Origin: CAZADA01 sp964636945
Lineage (GTDB): Bacteria > Pseudomonadota > Alphaproteobacteria > Caulobacterales > Maricaulaceae
Direction: 5' to 3'
DNA: 21,077 bases
NCBI GenBank assembly: GCA_964636945.1
Contig: CAZWVH010000054.1
Coordinates: forward strand, 1 to 21,077
The notes below the pieces were generated by a model, which saw only the letters and a program-made list of their open reading frames with translations, searched no databases and was not told where the DNA came from. Of the stretch, positions 8,267-15,520 are shown one piece after another (within the stretch, counting starts at the first letter, position 1; every line of letters starts with the position of its first letter). Made by a program: the position numbers and the translations under genes.

Positions 8267-8275
8267 CCCCCCCCC
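8267..8275 (-). repeat. G9 homopolymer in the ribosome binding site
   Basis: Nine consecutive C on the plus strand are nine G on the minus strand, two bases from the start codon of the small membrane protein. The tract overlaps the expected Shine-Dalgarno, so a length change would alter its spacing. Confidence 0.85.
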
Positions 8276-8392
8276 TCGATTGTTCACGATGCGAAGGGTA
8301 AACCAGGCTAGAGGCTCAGCCAATCCGGCCTTTCGTCGAGCGTTTTACAGGCGCTGATTGTCGATGCAACGTGGCCAACGTGCGCGAAGCAA

Positions 8393-8419
8393 AGGCCGCC
8401 AATTCACCGCTGGCGGCCT
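8393..8419 (-). terminator. Probable intrinsic terminator of the lectin-like gene
   Basis: A perfect 9-bp stem (8393-8401 with 8411-8419, AGGCCGCCA and its complement) with a 9-nt loop lies 8 nt past the stop of the lectin-like gene on the minus strand. The following bases read TTTGCTTC, a moderate T-tract, so the termination may be partial. Confidence 0.65.
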
Positions 8420-8427
8420 CCACCTGT

Positions 8428-9711
8428 CTACCAATAGAAGTCCGACCGCGGCCGGAAGAACCAAGTCTTGCCCTTGGTGAATTGAGATGGAAAATTGTCC
8501 GGTATACACTCATTATTGACTGCAAGCTCGGCCGCAATAACGTCGTTCTCGCTGGCGGTCACGACACAGGCGTTCAGATTGATTGCCGGAGAGATTCGAA
8601 AAAAGCCATTCGAAACATAAGGCGTCAGCCTGAAGGCTTGACTGCGCGTCCCCGCGCAATCTTGTTGTTCAATTAAACCCCCGGCGGACCCCGTTGGCGC
8701 TGTCAAACATTTGCCACTATGGCGCATGACCAATTCATATTCGTCCGGTGTGCTGAGCGGGGAACGGCCAATGTGCACGTCCATCCGATCGTCGCACAAC
8801 AATTGGCGCAGCAACGCGCCGTTTCCTTGGGCATTACTCAATATCCCAAGGCAACTTTGCTTGATGCGGTTGGGATTGAATAGCTCCCATTCATGGCGCA
8901 CATGATAAAATAATGCTTGGTCTTGCAGGTCGAAATCGAAAGTATTGTTCGCGTTAAATACTCCGCCGGCGCCGTCGGTGAGGGCGTAGAATTGGCCATC
9001 CACGCTGCGCCCGTTGCTCAATTGGGTGTGATAAAACTGGATCGGCGCTCCATTATCGAACCGCAGAAATGCGAGCGAACCGGTGTCGGATGCGTAATGG
9101 CCGAGAATTTCATCACCCAAGAGCCAGCCAGATACATTCCCATCACCATCCACATTGAGCACCATAGGGCGCTGGATGGTGCTGTTGGCGCGGGCGCGCC
9201 AGACGCCATTGCCGTTGACCACGGGCTCGCTCGCTGGCGTCAACGAATCTGCGAGATCTGGACGAATGGGGGCGTTGAACTGACCGGCAGTGAACCGCCA
9301 GCGATTTTGTTCGGGTTGAGCGCCTGCATCTGAGCTCAAGGCGTAGGTCACCCCGCTCATTGTGCTGCGTTCCGGCCCGCCAACACCACGTTGCTGCTGG
9401 CCGACATAGACCTCATACGGTTTGCCGTCGCGCCATCGGATAATGATCACAGTGGTCCCGCGCAGATAGCCCGTCGCCTCATCGCCAAAGATCGTGCCTT
9501 CAAACTCGCCAGAGCTCTCCTCAATCGCGGTGACATCGAGGATTCCCTGATCGTCACGGGCATAAACCGTGAACGGATCATAAAAACTGCTAAAGGCGGT
9601 GGGAAGTTCACCCTCAAACGGCGGATCCTCCCAAATCTGCGCGTTGGCCGCACCGGGCCACAGAAAAGCGAGGCCTGCCACGGCGCTCACCATCATGTTT
9701 GTCAGTGTCAT
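8428..9711 (-). CDS. Secreted protein with ricin-B-like C-terminal region
   Basis: A 427-residue exported protein. The signal peptide MTLTNMMVSAVAGLAFLWPG-AANA is followed by Q25. Residues 25-280 form a soluble domain rich in strands that I do not recognise. The C-terminus (about 325-427) resembles a ricin-type beta-trefoil lectin unit: YELVMRHSGKCLTAP, then EQQDCAGTRSQAFRL, then FFRISPAINLNACVV and KTWFFRP, with paired cysteines. Such units often bind sugars, so attachment to a cell-surface or extracellular polysaccharide is a reasonable inference. I placed the start at 9711 because the upstream frame gives no signal sequence; a GGGACAAGG motif precedes the ATG. The gene follows hisA in the same direction after an 81-nt gap. 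Confidence 0.7.
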   Translation of the reverse strand: MTLTNMMVSAVAGLAFLWPGAANAQIWEDPPFEGELPTAFSSFYDPFTVYARDDQGILDVTAIEESSGEFEGTIFGDEATGYLRGTTVIIIRWRDGKPYEVYVGQQQRGVGGPERSTMSGVTYALSSDAGAQPEQNRWRFTAGQFNAPIRPDLADSLTPASEPVVNGNGVWRARANSTIQRPMVLNVDGDGNVSGWLLGDEILGHYASDTGSLAFLRFDNGAPIQFYHTQLSNGRSVDGQFYALTDGAGGVFNANNTFDFDLQDQALFYHVRHEWELFNPNRIKQSCLGILSNAQGNGALLRQLLCDDRMDVHIGRSPLSTPDEYELVMRHSGKCLTAPTGSAGGLIEQQDCAGTRSQAFRLTPYVSNGFFRISPAINLNACVVTASENDVIAAELAVNNECIPDNFPSQFTKGKTWFFRPRSDFYW

Positions 9712-9792
9712 AACCTTGTCCCGAGAAAGTTGAGTAGCGACACGACTAACGGATTCGCGCAGGGCATCCGGACACCGGAGCAACCGGTCGCG

Positions 9793-10521
9793 CTACTCGG
9801 CCGCTATGGCCAACGCCTCAGCCGGCTGCACGCGTCCGTCATACAGCGCCCGGCCCAAGATCGCCCCGGCAATGGGGCGCACGCCTTGTCGCGCTTTGAG
9901 TCGTGCGATGTCATCAACCGACGCCAAGCCCCCACTCGCGATCACCGGGATATCCACCGCATCGGCGAGCCTGCCGGTGAGTTCCTCATTGATGCCCAAT
10001 CCCAGGCCGTCGCGATCAATATCGGTAACAATCAGCGCCGCCACGCCGACATCTTCGAACGTTTTGGCCAAGTCCACCGCATCCATATCGGTTTGCTCCA
10101 CCCAGCCGGCTACCGCCACCCGCCCGCCGCGCGCATCGATCCCAACCGCAACGCGCTCGGGAAACGCACGAGCCGTCTCACGCACCAAGTCCGGATCGCG
10201 CACGGCCGCCGTGCCCAAGATCACGCGCGCCACGCCCGCCTCTAACCAGTGTTCAATGTGCGCACGCGTGCGCACGCCGCCGCCCAGCTGCACCTGGCAG
10301 TTCGTGGCGGAAATGATGGCGCGCACAGCCTCGCCATTGGCCGAAGCCCCGCCCACAGCCCCGTCTAAATCCACCACATGGATCCAGGAAAATCCGGCAT
10401 CCGCCCATTGGCGCGCTTGGTCGGCCGGATCTTGGTTGAACACGTCCACATCCTCCATGCGGCCCTGTTTCAGGCGCACGGCGCGACCGTCCTTAATGTC
10501 AATGGCGGGATAGAGAATCAT
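9793..10521 (-). CDS. hisA: HisA, phosphoribosylformimino-AICAR phosphate isomerase
   Basis: A 242-residue enzyme of histidine biosynthesis, catalysing the Amadori rearrangement of ProFAR to PRFAR in the cytosol. The N-terminal strand MILYPAIDIKDG carries catalytic D8. The second half carries D129 in VGIDARGG, matching the paired acidic residues of the half-barrels. VTDIDRDG (165-172) and VIASGGLAS (193-201) form phosphate-binding loops, as does QLGGGVRT (78-85). The length is typical. There is no strong Shine-Dalgarno upstream of 10521. It lies 306 nt beyond hisH on the same strand, and hisF does not follow it. Confidence 0.96.
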   Translation of the reverse strand: MILYPAIDIKDGRAVRLKQGRMEDVDVFNQDPADQARQWADAGFSWIHVVDLDGAVGGASANGEAVRAIISATNCQVQLGGGVRTRAHIEHWLEAGVARVILGTAAVRDPDLVRETARAFPERVAVGIDARGGRVAVAGWVEQTDMDAVDLAKTFEDVGVAALIVTDIDRDGLGLGINEELTGRLADAVDIPVIASGGLASVDDIARLKARQGVRPIAGAILGRALYDGRVQPAEALAIAAE

Positions 10522-10660
10522 AACACAATTACCGTTGCATGTTTCACACAGTGTTCATCGAACATCGGCTAGCGGTGGATGCGGGGCTAGGCAAGCGCGT
10601 CGGATGGGCGTTTTGTGCGCGGACGTGATGCGGGGCCGCCCAGGCGGCGAGGTTTTAGAC

Positions 10661-10831
10661 ATGGCTGATTTTATGGCCCATAGCACTTTCAATGCTGACC
10701 ACAGCACCGTGGCCAATCGCTCAGAGCCCACTGCGCAAACAGAGGCGAGCGCTGCGCAGGAGGACACCAGTCCGGCGATCTTGCACCCGCTCGATGCGCT
10801 GCGAAAGATTATCGCCAATAACCTGATCTAA
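10661..10831 (+). CDS. Possible small protein of 56 residues between hisH and hisA
   Basis: A small reading frame on the strand opposite hisA and hisH fills the rest of the 306-nt interval between them. The product (MADFMAHSTFNADHSTVANR... ending DALRKIIANNLI) has a low-complexity, Ala/Thr/Glu-rich middle and a hydrophobic Leu/Ile C-terminal stretch. An AGG motif lies 8 nt before the ATG. Its stop TAA (10829-10831) overlaps the stop of hisH in the convergent CTAA arrangement. I do not recognise the family. It could be a real small protein or a chance frame; codon composition resembles the neighbours but is not decisive. Confidence 0.4.
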   Translation: MADFMAHSTFNADHSTVANRSEPTAQTEASAAQEDTSPAILHPLDALRKIIANNLI

Positions 10832-11388
10832 GGCGTCCATTTGAGGAATGCGCCGAGCAGCGCCAAGCCGGCCGCTTGGCTCTTTTCGGGATGGAATTGC
10901 GTCCCGATGACATTGCCGCGCGCCAGGGCGGCCGTGAACTCCCCGCCATACTCGCACACCAACGCGACATCGTCCCGGGACTGCACGTCAAAGGCGTAGG
11001 AGTGCACGAAATAAGCGTGTTCGCCCGGCGCAAGCGCGCCAAACACTGGGTGGTGCGCCGCCCCGTTCACGGGGCTCACCGCATTCCAGCCCATATGCGG
11101 GATTTTGAGGTTTTGATCTCGTGGCGCAAGCCGTCTCACCTCGCCCGGGATCCATCCAAAACCCTCATGTTCGCCATGCTCCAGCCCGCGCGTCGCCAGC
11201 AGCTGCATGCCCACGCAAATGCCCAGAAACGGCTTGGCCTGTTTCAGTGCGACATCTTCCAGCGCCTCATAGAGCCCGTCCACCGCATCAATGCCTGCCC
11301 GGCACGCGCCGAACGCGCCAACGCCCGGCAGCAGCACCCGATCGGCGGCTATGATGGCTTCAGGATCATTGGTGAGATCAACGGTGAC
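10828..11388 (-). CDS. hisH: HisH, glutamine amidotransferase subunit of IGP synthase (5' end in the gap)
   Basis: The visible part has 186 residues and reaches the N gap, so the N-terminus is missing. HisH provides ammonia from glutamine to HisF, which then forms imidazole glycerol phosphate. The class I amidotransferase triad is present: the nucleophile is the cysteine in FLGICVGMQLL, and the His and Glu are in GTQFHPEKS. The oxyanion-strand motif LLPGVGAFG is also present, preceded by 17 codons (VTVDLTNDPEAIIAADR) before the gap. The missing N-terminus of about 25-30 residues should contain the typical DYG-GN motif. The ATG/GTG nearest the gap (GTG at 11337) is not the true start. It lies between hisB and hisA. 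Confidence 0.93.
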   Translation of the reverse strand, partial: VTVDLTNDPEAIIAADRVLLPGVGAFGACRAGIDAVDGLYEALEDVALKQAKPFLGICVGMQLLATRGLEHGEHEGFGWIPGEVRRLAPRDQNLKIPHMGWNAVSPVNGAAHHPVFGALAPGEHAYFVHSYAFDVQSRDDVALVCEYGGEFTAALARGNVIGTQFHPEKSQAAGLALLGAFLKWTP

Positions 11389-11488
11389 NNNNNNNNNNNN
11401 NNNNNNNNNNNNNNNNNNNNNNNNNNNNNNNNNNNNNNNNNNNNNNNNNNNNNNNNNNNNNNNNNNNNNNNNNNNNNNNNNNNNNNNN
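11389..11488. other. Assembly gap of 100 N
   Basis: Exactly 100 undetermined bases. A 100-base gap is a common convention for unknown length, so the distance between hisB and hisH may be larger than shown. Confidence 0.99.
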
Positions 11489-11533
11489 AAAGTCGTTGGC
11501 GTGATTAAAACGGCGGATATCGGCCACGAACAT
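11489..11533 (-). CDS. Possible frame starting after hisB and running into the gap
   Basis: From an ATG at 11533 the minus strand encodes MFVADIRRFNHANDF without a stop before the gap. An AAGAG motif precedes it by about 6 nt. It does not resemble the usual HisH N-terminus. It may be a small gene between hisB and hisH, as alphaproteobacterial his clusters sometimes have one, or chance. Confidence 0.25.
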
Positions 11534-11576
11534 GGATGCTCTTGATTTCGACAAATGAGCGAGCCTCCATCTGCCC

Positions 11577-12224
11577 CTACAACACCCCCTTGGTGCTTGG
11601 ACTCGCGCCAGCCATGCGCGGGTCGGGTTCGACGGCGACGCGCAGCGCGCGGGCCAGCGCCTTAAAGCAGGACTCGATGATGTGGTGGGTGTTGTCGCCG
11701 CGAAGATTGTCCACATGCACGCACGCGCCGGCGTTCATGGCGAAAGCCTGGAACCATTCGCGCGCCAGCTGCGTGTCGAAGGCAGGGCCTGAGCCCACCC
11801 CCACCAGCGGCGTCGGCATGACCGCGTTCCAGACCAGAAACGGGCGATTGGACAGATCGATCGAACACCGGCTCAACGCCTCGTCCATGGGCACATAGGC
11901 ATGGCCGAACCGGCGAATGCCAGTCATGTCGCCCAGGGCTTGTTTCACACATTGTCCCAGCACAATCCCCACATCTTCCACAGTGTGGTGGGCGTCGACA
12001 TGTAAATCGCCTGTCGCCTTGACCGTGACGTCCATCACGGCGTGCTTGGCCAAGGCCTCGAGCATATGGTCGAAAAACCCGACGCCGGTTGAAATCTCGG
12101 CTTTGCCACTTCCGTCGAGATCGACAGAGGCGGTGATATCTGTTTCCTTGGTCGCGCGCGTGAGTTCAGCGCGCCGAGTCGCCGAGTGGGCCAAGGACTG
12201 GGAAGGGGCTTTGCGTTCGCTCAT
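11577..12224 (-). CDS. hisB: HisB, imidazoleglycerol-phosphate dehydratase
   Basis: A 215-residue monofunctional HisB, removing water from imidazole glycerol phosphate to give imidazole acetol phosphate. The family motifs are all present: GVGFFDHMLEALAKHA, HTVEDVGI with the metal-binding histidines in DAHHTVED, SRCSIDLSNRPFLV, and the second metal motif in GDNTHHIIES. The length fits the dehydratase-only form without the N-terminal phosphatase. The ATG at 12224 is chosen over a TTG two codons upstream. The start has only a weak Shine-Dalgarno. It is divergent from hslV with 82 nt in between, which should hold both promoters. Confidence 0.96.
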   Translation of the reverse strand: MSERKAPSQSLAHSATRRAELTRATKETDITASVDLDGSGKAEISTGVGFFDHMLEALAKHAVMDVTVKATGDLHVDAHHTVEDVGIVLGQCVKQALGDMTGIRRFGHAYVPMDEALSRCSIDLSNRPFLVWNAVMPTPLVGVGSGPAFDTQLAREWFQAFAMNAGACVHVDNLRGDNTHHIIESCFKALARALRVAVEPDPRMAGASPSTKGVL

Positions 12225-12306
12225 GACCAAGATTTAATCGCGTCGCCACGCAAAAGCGAGCTCAAATGGCTTGTCATTGTGGCGCAAGGGGGGCAAAATT
12301 TTATTG

Positions 12307-12888
12307 ATGAACGATAAGCACTCATACACCCACGATTACGCGGATGCCTCGTTGTGGCGCGGCACCACCATTTTGGCGGTGCGCAAGGGCGGGCGTGTCG
12401 TGGTCGCCGGGGACGGTCAGGTGTCCATCGGTCAGACCGTGGTTAAGGGCAATGCGCGCAAGGTGCGCAAGCTGGAAAAGTCGAATGTGCTGGCCGGGTT
12501 CGCCGGCGCCACCGCCGACGCCATGACGCTGTTTGAACGCCTGGAAGGCAAGCTGGAGCAATACCCCGCGCAATTGGCGCGCGCGTGCGTGGAGCTGGCT
12601 AAGGACTGGCGCACGGACCGCTATTTGCGCCGGCTGGAGGCCATGCTGATCGTGGCGGACAAATCGGTGACCCTGTTGCTGACCGGATCGGGCGATGTGC
12701 TCGAGCCGGAACATGGCGTGGTGGGCATTGGTTCTGGCGGCAACTACGCCCTCGCCGCGGCCCGCGCGCTTTACGATTATGAATCCGACGCCGAGACCAT
12801 CGCGCGAAAAGCCATGGCCATCGCGGCGGACATCTGTGTCTACACCAATCAAGAGTTGACGGTGGAGGTTCTGCATGGCGACGCGTGA
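12307..12888 (+). CDS. hslV: HslV, proteolytic subunit of the HslUV (ClpQY) protease
   Basis: A 193-residue subunit of the HslUV ATP-dependent protease in the cytosol. HslV forms a double-ring chamber with an N-terminal threonine as nucleophile. The mature chain should start at T20 after removal of a 19-residue propeptide (WRG|TTILAVR). Other active-site residues are D36 in AGDGQVS and K52 in RKVRKL, and the GFAGATADA segment (64-72) is also typical. A GGGGGG-containing Shine-Dalgarno (12288-12294) lies 12 nt upstream of the ATG at 12307, rather far. The 3' end overlaps the next gene by 14 nt, suggesting translational coupling. Its ATPase partner hslU is about 7 kb downstream rather than adjacent. 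Confidence 0.97.
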   Translation: MNDKHSYTHDYADASLWRGTTILAVRKGGRVVVAGDGQVSIGQTVVKGNARKVRKLEKSNVLAGFAGATADAMTLFERLEGKLEQYPAQLARACVELAKDWRTDRYLRRLEAMLIVADKSVTLLLTGSGDVLEPEHGVVGIGSGGNYALAAARALYDYESDAETIARKAMAIAADICVYTNQELTVEVLHGDA

Positions 12889-14059
12889 CGATATTGACGC
12901 CGCAGTGAAGGCCGGCGTGTTGAGCGAAGAGGCGGCGGGCAATCTGACCAGCTTTCTCGGTTCAAAACTGCCGGGCGGGGGCAAGGATGGCGGACCAAGC
13001 CCCAGCCAATTGTTGGGCGAAGAGCCGCTGCGGTTTATTCGCAATTTTCACGACATCTTTCTTGCCATCGGATTGGCTGCCCTGGCCATTGGACTTGCTG
13101 TGGGCGTCGGCGCCATCATGGGCGAACAACTCAACGCACTCTCTAACGCGGACGAGGCGAACGTCATTCGAAAATTCGTCTGGCCCACTGCTGGACTGCT
13201 TGCTGGCTGCGCGATCATCATGTGGCTGCTCGCAGAATACTTCGCGCGGCACAAACGCCTCTTTTTTCCGGCAATTGTGATCTGCATCGCCTTCGTCAGC
13301 TTCGCCTATTTCTCTGGCCTATTCGCCTATGCCGGCCTGGTGGGCGCAACCCTGGAGGAGCTCAGTTTTGATGGAACTGATTGGGATGGCGTGCCTTGGC
13401 AGTTGCGTGCGCTGCCCATAGTACTCACTGGCTTAAGCTTCTTTGCTTCCAGCTTATTTTATCTGCGCTTTCGCCTTCCCTTCGCCATGGGCGCCGTGGG
13501 CCTTTCTGGCGCGAGCTTGTTTTTGGCGGCGTTGTTCACCATTGACCCAAGTATTGTGGCCAACAACATGGCGCTGGTGGTGTTCGGCTTGGGTGTCGCG
13601 CTGTTTCTTTTGGGCATGGCGTTCGACGTGCGTGATCCCTCACGGATCACCCGGTTTTCCGATAACGGCTTCTGGCTGCATTTGGCCGCCGCGCCGTTCC
13701 TGTTGTGGGGCGCGCCTCTCTTGATTTTTGGGTTTGAAGACTTTGAGGATCTGTACACACCCGAAGGCTCGGTGATCATTCTCAGTGTCTTGGCCGTGTT
13801 CGCCTTGATTTCGTTGTTGGTGAACCGCCGCGCATTGGTCGTCTCCGGCATGGTCAGCACCGGCATCGCCATGTCCATCTTGTTCCGTGAAGCAGGCCTT
13901 GGCGCGGCCGGCCTGGTGGCGGCCACGCTGCTGGCCCTCGGTGGGGTCGTCGTGCTGCTCGGCGCCAGTTGGCATGGCTTGCGGGGCATCCTCATTAAAC
14001 CATTGCCCAAAACAGGCGTCATCGCACGGATCTTTCCGCCCGAAACGGCGGACGGATAG
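12875..14059 (+). CDS. Polytopic membrane protein A, DUF2157-like, tandem paralogue 1
   Basis: A 394-residue inner-membrane protein of an uncharacterised family that I associate with alphaproteobacteria and the hslV region. A soluble N-terminus (about 1-58, MATRDDIDAAVKAGVLSEEA) resembles the DUF2157 start. About ten hydrophobic helices follow. Conserved loops are GEEPLRFIRNFHD (48-60), AEYFARHKRLFFPA (120-133), RFRLPFAMG (198-206), the charged GMAFDVRDPSRITRFSD (247-263) and NGFWLHLAAAP (264-274), NRRALVVSGM (317-326), and the cytoplasmic IARIFPPE (383-390) near the end. The start overlaps hslV by 14 nt. Function is unknown; a membrane partner or substrate of HslUV is only speculation. The following gene is a clear paralogue. 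Confidence 0.88.
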   Translation: MATRDDIDAAVKAGVLSEEAAGNLTSFLGSKLPGGGKDGGPSPSQLLGEEPLRFIRNFHDIFLAIGLAALAIGLAVGVGAIMGEQLNALSNADEANVIRKFVWPTAGLLAGCAIIMWLLAEYFARHKRLFFPAIVICIAFVSFAYFSGLFAYAGLVGATLEELSFDGTDWDGVPWQLRALPIVLTGLSFFASSLFYLRFRLPFAMGAVGLSGASLFLAALFTIDPSIVANNMALVVFGLGVALFLLGMAFDVRDPSRITRFSDNGFWLHLAAAPFLLWGAPLLIFGFEDFEDLYTPEGSVIILSVLAVFALISLLVNRRALVVSGMVSTGIAMSILFREAGLGAAGLVAATLLALGGVVVLLGASWHGLRGILIKPLPKTGVIARIFPPETADG

Positions 14060-14077
14060 CCCAAAAGGAGGCGCGCC

Positions 14078-15274
14078 ATGATCACTCGCCATGACATGAA
14101 ACAGGCCGCGGTCGACGGCGTCATCACCAAAGACATCGCCACAGCGTTGATCGACTATTTCGGCGACCGCCTCCCCGCATCCGATCCGAGCGCCGAGCCT
14201 CCCGGCGAGGAGCCGCTGCGGTTCATCCGTAATTTTCATGACGTCTTCCTCGCCATGGGCATTCAAATTCTGGCTGCGGGCATATTCGCTTTCGGGGCCA
14301 TTTTGTTGAGCGGGCGAGTGGAGGAAGCTTTTGCGGACGTCGAGAACATGGAGGGGTTCCAGTTCCTCGCCATTCTCGCCACCGAAGTGCCCGCCACACT
14401 ATGGTTCGCGGTCATGTTGTCAGCCATCGCTGCGGGGCTGCTCTGGTTGTTGGCGGAGTATTTCGCCTTTCGAAAGCGTTTGTTTTTTCCGGCGATCATC
14501 ATTTGCCTGAACTTTGCATTCGCCATCGCCGTGGGCGCATTGTCGCTCTATGCAGCGTTGTTTTTCCGGGACGCAGGGCAAATCGCGTTTGGTGTGACGT
14601 ATGGCGACCCAGCACTCAAGATACGCCTCATCCCTGTCTACATCGTCGCCAGTGCGCTCTTGCCGGTCATCGCCTATTACATTCGATTCAAATTGCCCTT
14701 CGCCATGGGTTTGATTGGCATAGGCGTAGCGAGCTTGGTGGTCACCGCGATTGCTGTGTTCAATTGGAGCTTCGTGATCGACAACAGCGCACAGATCGTG
14801 TTGCTGATTGGCATTCTGATCTTCCTGTTCGGCATGGCGTTTGACATCCGGGATCCTGCGCGGGTTACCCGCTTTTCAGACAATGGCTTTTGGCTGCACT
14901 TCATCGCCGCGCCCTGCATTTTGATCGGACTGAAGGCATCGCTGTTCGGATGGGAGAATTGGTTCGGCGCCACACCGGAATCCGCCCCAGTTCTCTTGGG
15001 GGCCGTGGCCGTGTTCGCAGTGATTTCTCTGCTCATCAATCGGCGTGCACTCGTGGTCTCGGGCATGATTACGGTGGGAGCCGCCATCGCTTCGCTATTG
15101 GGACAAACGGGGATGGCTCAGGGCGGCAGCGTTGCCGCGACCCTGCTCGCCCTTGGCGCCTTTATGGTGATGCTCGGCGCGGCCTGGCATTGGTTGCGCG
15201 GCGTGGTGCTCAAACCAGTACCGGCGTCCGGCTTCATCGCCCGCGTCTTTCCGCCAGAGGGGTCGAACGAGTAG
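14078..15274 (+). CDS. Polytopic membrane protein B, DUF2157-like, tandem paralogue 2
   Basis: A 398-residue inner-membrane protein, homologous along its whole length to the gene just upstream. It shares GEEPLRFIRNFHD (43-55), LLAEYFA followed by KRLFFPAI (124-140), RFKLPFAMG (203-211), GMAFDIRDPARVTRFSDNGF (252-271), NRRALVVSGM (321-330) and FIARVFPPE (386-394). The charged loops are thus conserved better than the helices between them. The N-terminus is soluble (about 1-50). An AGGAGG Shine-Dalgarno lies 7 nt before the ATG. The gap to gene A is 18 nt, so the three genes hslV, A and B form one operon. Gene B converges on the ribbon-helix-helix gene. Function is unknown. Confidence 0.88.
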   Translation: MITRHDMKQAAVDGVITKDIATALIDYFGDRLPASDPSAEPPGEEPLRFIRNFHDVFLAMGIQILAAGIFAFGAILLSGRVEEAFADVENMEGFQFLAILATEVPATLWFAVMLSAIAAGLLWLLAEYFAFRKRLFFPAIIICLNFAFAIAVGALSLYAALFFRDAGQIAFGVTYGDPALKIRLIPVYIVASALLPVIAYYIRFKLPFAMGLIGIGVASLVVTAIAVFNWSFVIDNSAQIVLLIGILIFLFGMAFDIRDPARVTRFSDNGFWLHFIAAPCILIGLKASLFGWENWFGATPESAPVLLGAVAVFAVISLLINRRALVVSGMITVGAAIASLLGQTGMAQGGSVAATLLALGAFMVMLGAAWHWLRGVVLKPVPASGFIARVFPPEGSNE

Positions 15275-15291
15275 AGCAAAGGCGGCCGCGC

Positions 15292-15492
15292 TTACGACCG
15301 TGGCTCGCCCTCTTGTTTATCGGGAACATCGCCGTCATCCGGGCCAGATAACCGGCCGGCCCGACGCAGCGCATCACGCAACACATACTCAATCTGCGCG
15401 TTCAGACTGCGCAAATCGTCGTCCGCCCATCTCTGCATGGCGTCCATGATCGGGGCGGACATTCGTAATGGGTAAGACTTTTTCGCTGTCAT
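15292..15492 (-). CDS. Arc-like ribbon-helix-helix protein paired with the SPFH gene
   Basis: A 66-residue DNA-binding protein of the ribbon-helix-helix (Arc/MetJ) fold. The strand KSYPLRM (5-11) is followed by two helices, about 13-26 and 28-45, with the RSLNAQIEYVLRDALRRAGR segment (28-47) typical of small Arc-like proteins found next to SPFH genes. The C-terminal 19 residues are polar and probably disordered. It lies 28 nt downstream of the SPFH gene in the same direction, so it is probably co-transcribed. It is the most likely protein to bind the inverted repeat at the SPFH promoter. No toxin partner is seen. The Shine-Dalgarno is not evident. Confidence 0.85.
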   Translation of the reverse strand: MTAKKSYPLRMSAPIMDAMQRWADDDLRSLNAQIEYVLRDALRRAGRLSGPDDGDVPDKQEGEPRS

Positions 15493-15520
15493 AGTTTACG
15501 GCGCGAGGCCGGCCCTAGTC

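Noticed and set aside
9767..9779. 5-bp hairpin TCCGG-aca-CCGGA after hisA
   Set aside because: Too short, and no T-tract follows.
10541..10564. GTTC / GAAC repeats upstream of hisA that resemble a LexA site
   Set aside because: The alphaproteobacterial LexA box is GTTC-N7-GTTC. Here the spacing is N8 with a mismatch, and the other pair is GTTC-3-GAAC, so it does not fit.
11489..11570. Frame from ATG 11570 (MEARSFVEIKS...)
   Set aside because: It stops after 21 codons, in a different frame from the 11533 ATG, and has no family resemblance.
13459..14266. Long frames opposite the membrane-protein genes
   Set aside because: They are antisense to the clearly paralogous pair, and their translations are low-complexity and lack motifs.
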